Below are positions 59,801-64,000 of a stretch of 64,000 nucleotides of DNA, piece after piece. Position numbers and translations under genes: made by a program. Position 1 is the stretch's first letter. Each line of letters opens with the position of its first letter. The stretch is from assembly GCF_019097595.1 (NCBI RefSeq), contig NC_080723.1, positions 17,253,511 through 17,317,510 of the forward strand. Direction: 5' to 3'. This stretch comes from Hemibagrus wyckioides. Taxonomy: Eukaryota; Chordata; Actinopteri; Siluriformes; Bagridae. The notes below the pieces were generated by a model that did no database searches, was not told where the DNA came from, and saw nothing but the letters and a program-made list of their open reading frames with translations.

Positions 59801-60340
59801 TAAATAAATCTTCATCACTCTAATCGTGTTAACTACAGAGGAACAGGGCTTCCTCTCTCACCAGCCATGAGGAGGAAAAAAAAATCCATTTGACCCGGAT
59901 AGACCGCGGTTCATCCACACCCATATCCCACATTTAAAACTCACCTTGTGTTATTCTCCATTAGAACTAAACACTATTATTACCGCTAACTGCCTTAATT
60001 AATTTTTGACAGCTCCAATTGTCAAACTGGAACCAGCAAATTAGCCCATCATCATCTCTGAGATTAATTAAGAGCAGTTTCTACGTATTGTCAGAGTTTT
60101 GCAGTAATTTAGACTTCACTTTGTAGTCATCAGTGAATAGACCGTTGTGTTTTTTTTTTTACAGACGTCAGAAGCTAGATTAAGAATAGCGTCTTAATAA
60201 ACGCTAGGAGAGATGCACGTGTCAGGTTATAACACACGTCCTGATGTTGTTTTCCAGGTCTGAAGTTTGTTTACGTGTTTATAGTGTAGAGTTGAATACG
60301 TGTTCTATTCCTCTTACACCACAGCAACCTGATCATTAGA
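56895..60340. other. mostly unique non-coding DNA; one weak candidate exon
   Basis: 57,089-57,284 (-) is open, flanked by an acceptor-like 'tttttcttgacacttcag' and a donor-like 'gtgaga', but has no recognisable domain. 59,930-60,090 is a compact AT-motif-rich stretch (repeated 'attaatta'-type homeodomain cores) with the look of a conserved non-coding element. No gene was established. Confidence 0.35.
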
Positions 60341-60342
60341 AA

Positions 60343-60416
60343 TCTATGTCTCTCTCTCTTTCTCTCTCTCTCTGTGTCCTTCTCTTTGTATCGCTTCCTC
60401 TTTCTCTCTGTGTCTC

Positions 60417-60455
<39 letters not shown>

Positions 60456-60644
60456 CCTTCTCTTTGTATCGCTTCCTCTTTCTCTCTGTGTCTCTCTCTC
60501 TGTCTCTCTCTTTCTCTCTCTCTCTGTGTCCTTCTCTTTGTATCGCTTCCTCTTTCTCTCTGTGTCTCTCTCTCTGTCTCTCTCTTTCTCTCTCTCTCTG
60601 TGTCCTTCTCTTTGTATCGCTTCCTCTTTCTCTCTCTGTATCTC

Positions 60645-60687
<43 letters not shown>

Positions 60688-60800
60688 CCTTCTCTTTGTA
60701 TCGCTTCCTCTTTCTCTCTCTGTATCTCTCTCTCTGTCTCTCTCTCTCTCTCTCTCTGTGTCCTTCTCTTTGTATCGCTTCCTCTTTCTCTCTCTGTATC

Positions 60801-60833
<33 letters not shown>

Positions 60834-60870
60834 GTATCTCTCTCTCTCTTTGTATCTCTTCCTCTTTCTC

Positions 60871-60910
<40 letters not shown>

Positions 60911-60989
60911 TGTCTTTCTATTTGTATCTCTTCTTTTCTTTTTCCTTTTAGTTTCTATTGGTATTTCCAATCCACTCTGATTTATCTCT

Positions 60990-61025
<36 letters not shown>

Positions 61026-61067
61026 TGTCTTTCTATTTGTATCTCTTCCTCTTTATCTCTCTCTGTG

Positions 61068-61105
<38 letters not shown>

Positions 61106-61171
61106 TATCTCTTCCTCTTTATCTCTCTCTGTATCTCCCTCTCTCTCTCTCTGTGTGTATCCTCTCAGTAT

Positions 61172-61209
<38 letters not shown>

Positions 61210-61289
61210 TTTACCCCCCCAATAAAGTTTTCTTTTTCCTTGTGTTCCTTGTTTTTAAATTTCTATTGGTATTTCCAATCCACTCTGAT

Positions 61290-61327
<38 letters not shown>

Positions 61328-61560
61328 CTTTCTCTTTGATTCTCTCTCTGTATTCTCTTTCTCTCTGTGTCTTTCTCTTTGTATCTATTCCTCATTATCT
61401 CTCTCTGTACCCCCCCCCTTCTCTCTCTCTCTTTCTCTCTCTCACTCACTCTGTACCCCCCTCCATAAAGTTTTCTTTTTTCTTGTTGATTTCTGTTGGT
61501 ATTTCCAATCCACTCTGATTTCTTTCTCTCTCTCTCTCTCTCTCTCTAAACTTTCCCTTT
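60343..61560. repeat. CT-rich satellite with nested periods
   Basis: (CT)n is punctuated by 'ccttctctttgtatcgcttc' at about 60,375, 60,452, 60,528, 60,602, 60,687 and 60,760 (74-83 bp apart). A longer unit ending 'tctattggtatttccaatcc' recurs at about 60,953, 61,261, 61,491 and, changed, 61,573. Open frames up to 287 codons exist on both strands (Ser/Leu on +, Arg/Glu on -) and are not genes. An (AC)n lies at 61,189-61,208. Confidence 0.9.
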
Positions 61561-61892
61561 TACTCGTTGGCTTCTGTTGATATTTCTAATCTGCTCTCTC
61601 TCTCTACTCTGTGATGACGCTACACCTTGTACCCAAAATACAAGAAGGAAATATAGAATATAAAATATACTTAGATGAGTATCAGTGTACTCTGGCCAAT
61701 TGTTTAGCAGATCCTATGTAATAGAGAGTGTGCTTATCTACTCGATGTGGAATTACAGTATTTGGGGCATCTTGTCGTTTTTTGGTGCTCATTCTTACAC
61801 TGTACATGTCTAGCATAATAAAATAGTGCTGTCTCTGTGAGGCTGCAGAGTCTGGAGTGAGTGTACAGTCTGATAAACACCTGAACCTGGAC

Positions 61893-61928
<36 letters not shown>

Positions 61929-62186
61929 CATCGATACAATTATTTCTCAGAACGAATACTGAATAGAAAAATGTGTATCCTGTTAAGCAGTAAGTATTTG
62001 GGTTGTCATGGAGCATTTTATTCAGCTCTGTTTATGCCGAATGCTGTGTGCTGAGAGCAGTGAAGTTATTGTGTATAAACAGTACCTTTAATAGAGAGCG
62101 TGAGGATGGCCACCCTGAGCACACAGCGTTCAGTATGAGCTGCCCAGTGCTTGCAAAACAGAGCTCACACATCTGTATCAGTAATG
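61561..62186. other. non-coding; short GA run
   Basis: (GA)n lies at 61,907-61,928. No gene recognised. Confidence 0.4.
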
Positions 62187-62640
62187 CAATAGAACCTCGG
62201 TATATGAATGCCCTCCCTTACGAATTTCCGCCTTAAGAATTGAAATTTTGCATCAACATACGAAGCATTTTCGGAATACGAACGGAGCAAACCGAACACC
62301 AGCGTACGTTCCAAGAGCCGTTGTTTGCATCAGTGGAAAGCCAAGCGAAGCCAACTGAAGCGAGTTTATGAACCTGATGATTCTTTTCAGTCAGAGAAAG
62401 CTGTTTTTGAAAGAGTTAACCCACGATTCCAACGTTGCCTGCGTGGGTGATCTGTTCTATTTTTAGCCTAAACTTGGTGGCACGGCTTGGGTCAGTTCTT
62501 TGTAAGCAGCCATACAGTTTCCATACACTTCGTATTGGGAATATTTTTAGTTGGCTGGAACGGATTATCAGCATTTACATTATTTCTTATGGGAAAATTC
62601 GTTTCGCAATACAGATTTTCGCCTTAAGAACTCAAATATA
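62187..62640. mobile_element. Tigger/pogo-like MITE, copy 3
   Basis: Left end 'caatagaacctcggtatatg', interior 'ccgccttaagaattgaaatt', 'ggaaagccaagcgaagccaa', 'tagcctaaacttggtggcac' and 'cagcatttacattatttctt'. The right terminal repeat is lost. Confidence 0.7.
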
Positions 62641-62712
62641 TTTCGTTGTTAATGATCACGCTTCCCATCCTTACATTTAGTTTTTCACTTAGCTCAGCTC
62701 TGAATAAGCTAC

Positions 62713-63550
62713 TACACAATACAGAAGTTTACATATAGTCCAAAAGACAAAATATGAACTAAATTTACTCAAATGTACCAGTTCAAATTTATATCTTAAC
62801 CCTCTGTGGTGAAACAACCGTTTATATGTTCTTCACGAGTCCCTTGTTTATCCCGAGAAGTTCTACCGTTCTTCAGAAAAATCCTCCAGGTCTTATATAT
62901 TATTTGCTTTTCCAGCGTCTTCTGCATATTTGACCTCTTTTAACACTCAGGATATGACGTTGAGATCGGATTTTTCACATTAAGGACGACTGAAGGATGC
63001 ACACACAACTATTACACAAGACACAAACATTCACTGATGCTTAAGAAGGCAACACGAGGCAGGGGGGTGTAAACTTTTGAACTTTTTTTTTGTAGATTAT
63101 TATTCATTTAGTGCTGCTTTTTAGAAGTGATTAGAAAAATACTTATCCCAGAATCTTTTCCAAATGACTAAATAATATTAAGCTACATTGATCGTCCTGC
63201 TCAAAAGTTTACACCCCCCCTGTTGAGTATCAGCGAATGTTTTGTAATAGTTACACTTGTACGAGTTCCTCAGTTGTCCCTCAGTGGGAAGAAATGGATC
63301 TGAAATACATGTAGTGAGTGTTGAAAAGGGGTAAAGCAAAGAATTTGCCAGACCTGGAGGCTTTTCCTGAAGAACAGTGTGTAGAAAACACATAAGATTA
63401 TGAATCAAGCAGATCTAAACTTCTTTCTTTCTTTTTTTTTTTTTACTCCATTCAGACTTTTCCATTCAGTTATTATTGTGTCTTGTGGATAATATGTGAT
63501 ATTTTCTGCCAGGATTCTGACAAACGTATGTAAACCTGTGACCTCAACTG
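62713..63550. mobile_element. Sleeping Beauty-type Tc1 fold-back element (non-autonomous)
   Basis: Right end 'atgtaaacctgtgacctcaa' and 'ctg' followed by TA is close to the classic SB-type terminus; left 'acagaagtttacatatag' is its decayed partner. Inside lies a second inverted pair: 'ttcttcagaaaaatcctcca' with 'ggtct' (62,872-62,896) against 'agacctggaggcttttcctg' with 'aagaa' (63,350-63,374). A third is 'gtgtaaacttttga' (63,067-63,080) against 'tcaaaagtttacac' (63,202-63,215). No transposase. It is a palindromic MITE. Confidence 0.7.
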
Positions 63551-63552
63551 TA

Positions 63553-64000
63553 TATATCTTTCAGATCAGGTTAGTGGTGTTGGAGGAAGATTTATTGATT
63601 GTCCTTCAACGTTCTTCCTTCTCATTCTTCTGCAAAAAGAAAAGGTTGCACAGCACCCTATAGGATCCTTCCGCTCATTCCTTTAAAGGTCTTCTGAGAA
63701 ACACTCCAGCAAACGGTTCCACAGTCCAACCGAGATCTGTGTAAAGCAACCGAGCACGGGGTTCAGCTCAGCTCGTGTCCTTCACACTAACGCAAGCTCA
63801 CTCGAGGAAATAAACACCAAGCAAACATTCCGACTCCGAGTCGTTTGAGCTCAGGTGAAAAGGACTAACGTGCTGGTTATGATTAAGGTCAGTGCGTATC
63901 AGCAGGCCTTATTGACCGACAGGGAGTGATGTAGTGCGGTTATTTCAAAGCTTGACCTACAGCTGCAGCTGCTGTCTTGCTCCATGGGGAACGTTTCTCC
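63553..64000. other. non-coding, no gene seen
   Basis: Moderate complexity, no recognisable element to the window end. Confidence 0.4.

Noticed and set aside
60344..61225. 283- to 287-codon frames on both strands
   Set aside because: Both come from the CT/GA satellite (Ser-Leu on +, Arg-Glu on -). Simultaneous opening of both strands is typical of dinucleotide repeats.

Overview
This is vertebrate nuclear DNA, most likely from a ray-finned fish. The evidence is Tc1/mariner elements with TA target duplications, tRNA-derived SINEs of teleost type, hAT ends, Tigger-like MITEs, long CT, TG, ATT and ATACT satellites, and one intron-containing gene with GT/AG splice sites. A siluriform (catfish) or related otophysan is my guess from the SINE and Tc1 families; this is recognition from memory and no database was searched.

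The window is mostly intergenic or deep intronic. Only two protein-coding units are convincing. The first is an intact Tc1-like transposase (35,730-36,761, + strand) inside a complete 1.25-kb transposon (35,596-36,843). The second is a seven-exon gene on the - strand (51,074 down to 48,987) whose spliced product is derived from cytoplasmic poly(A)-binding protein. It has the second half of RRM1, a full RRM2, then a novel acidic linker built on five 12-residue repeats in place of RRM3-RRM4, then a degenerate C-terminal MLLE (PABC) domain. Its exon(s) for the start codon and first half of RRM1 were not found.

Layout. 1-440: RTE-like LINE 3' end. 0.97-2.13 kb: ATACT satellite with a 26-bp higher-order unit. 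2.6-3.2 kb: two SINEs, one abutting or nested in the other. 4.5-6.1 kb: Tc1 remnant and a Tigger-like MITE. 7.3-10.0 kb: SINEs, a CpG-rich promoter-like block, three octamer motifs in a 29-bp tandem, and a Tc1-derived MITE. 10-24 kb: mostly single-copy AT-rich DNA with LINE tails and one MITE. 24.7-27.1 kb: Tc1 remnant, SINE, TG run, CT satellite. 27-35.6 kb: largely single-copy with SINEs. 35.6-36.8 kb: intact Tc1. 39-40 kb: transposase relic and SINEs. 42-43.3 kb: 21-bp minisatellite. 46.1-46.7 kb: Tc1 with a SINE inside. 47.4 and 51.5 kb: hAT ends on either side of the PABP-like gene. 48.1-48.2 kb: CCAAT/GC/X-box cluster. 52.1-52.7 kb: second Tc1 family. 55.1-56.4 kb: CTAT/TTAC satellite. 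56.4 and 62.2 kb: Tigger-like MITEs. 60.3-61.6 kb: CT satellite with 74-83 bp and ~230-310 bp periods. 62.7-63.55 kb: Sleeping Beauty-type fold-back element.

The strongest candidate for something undescribed is the two-RRM, repeat-linker, MLLE protein at 48,987-51,074. Most other long open frames are low-complexity satellites or antisense shadows.
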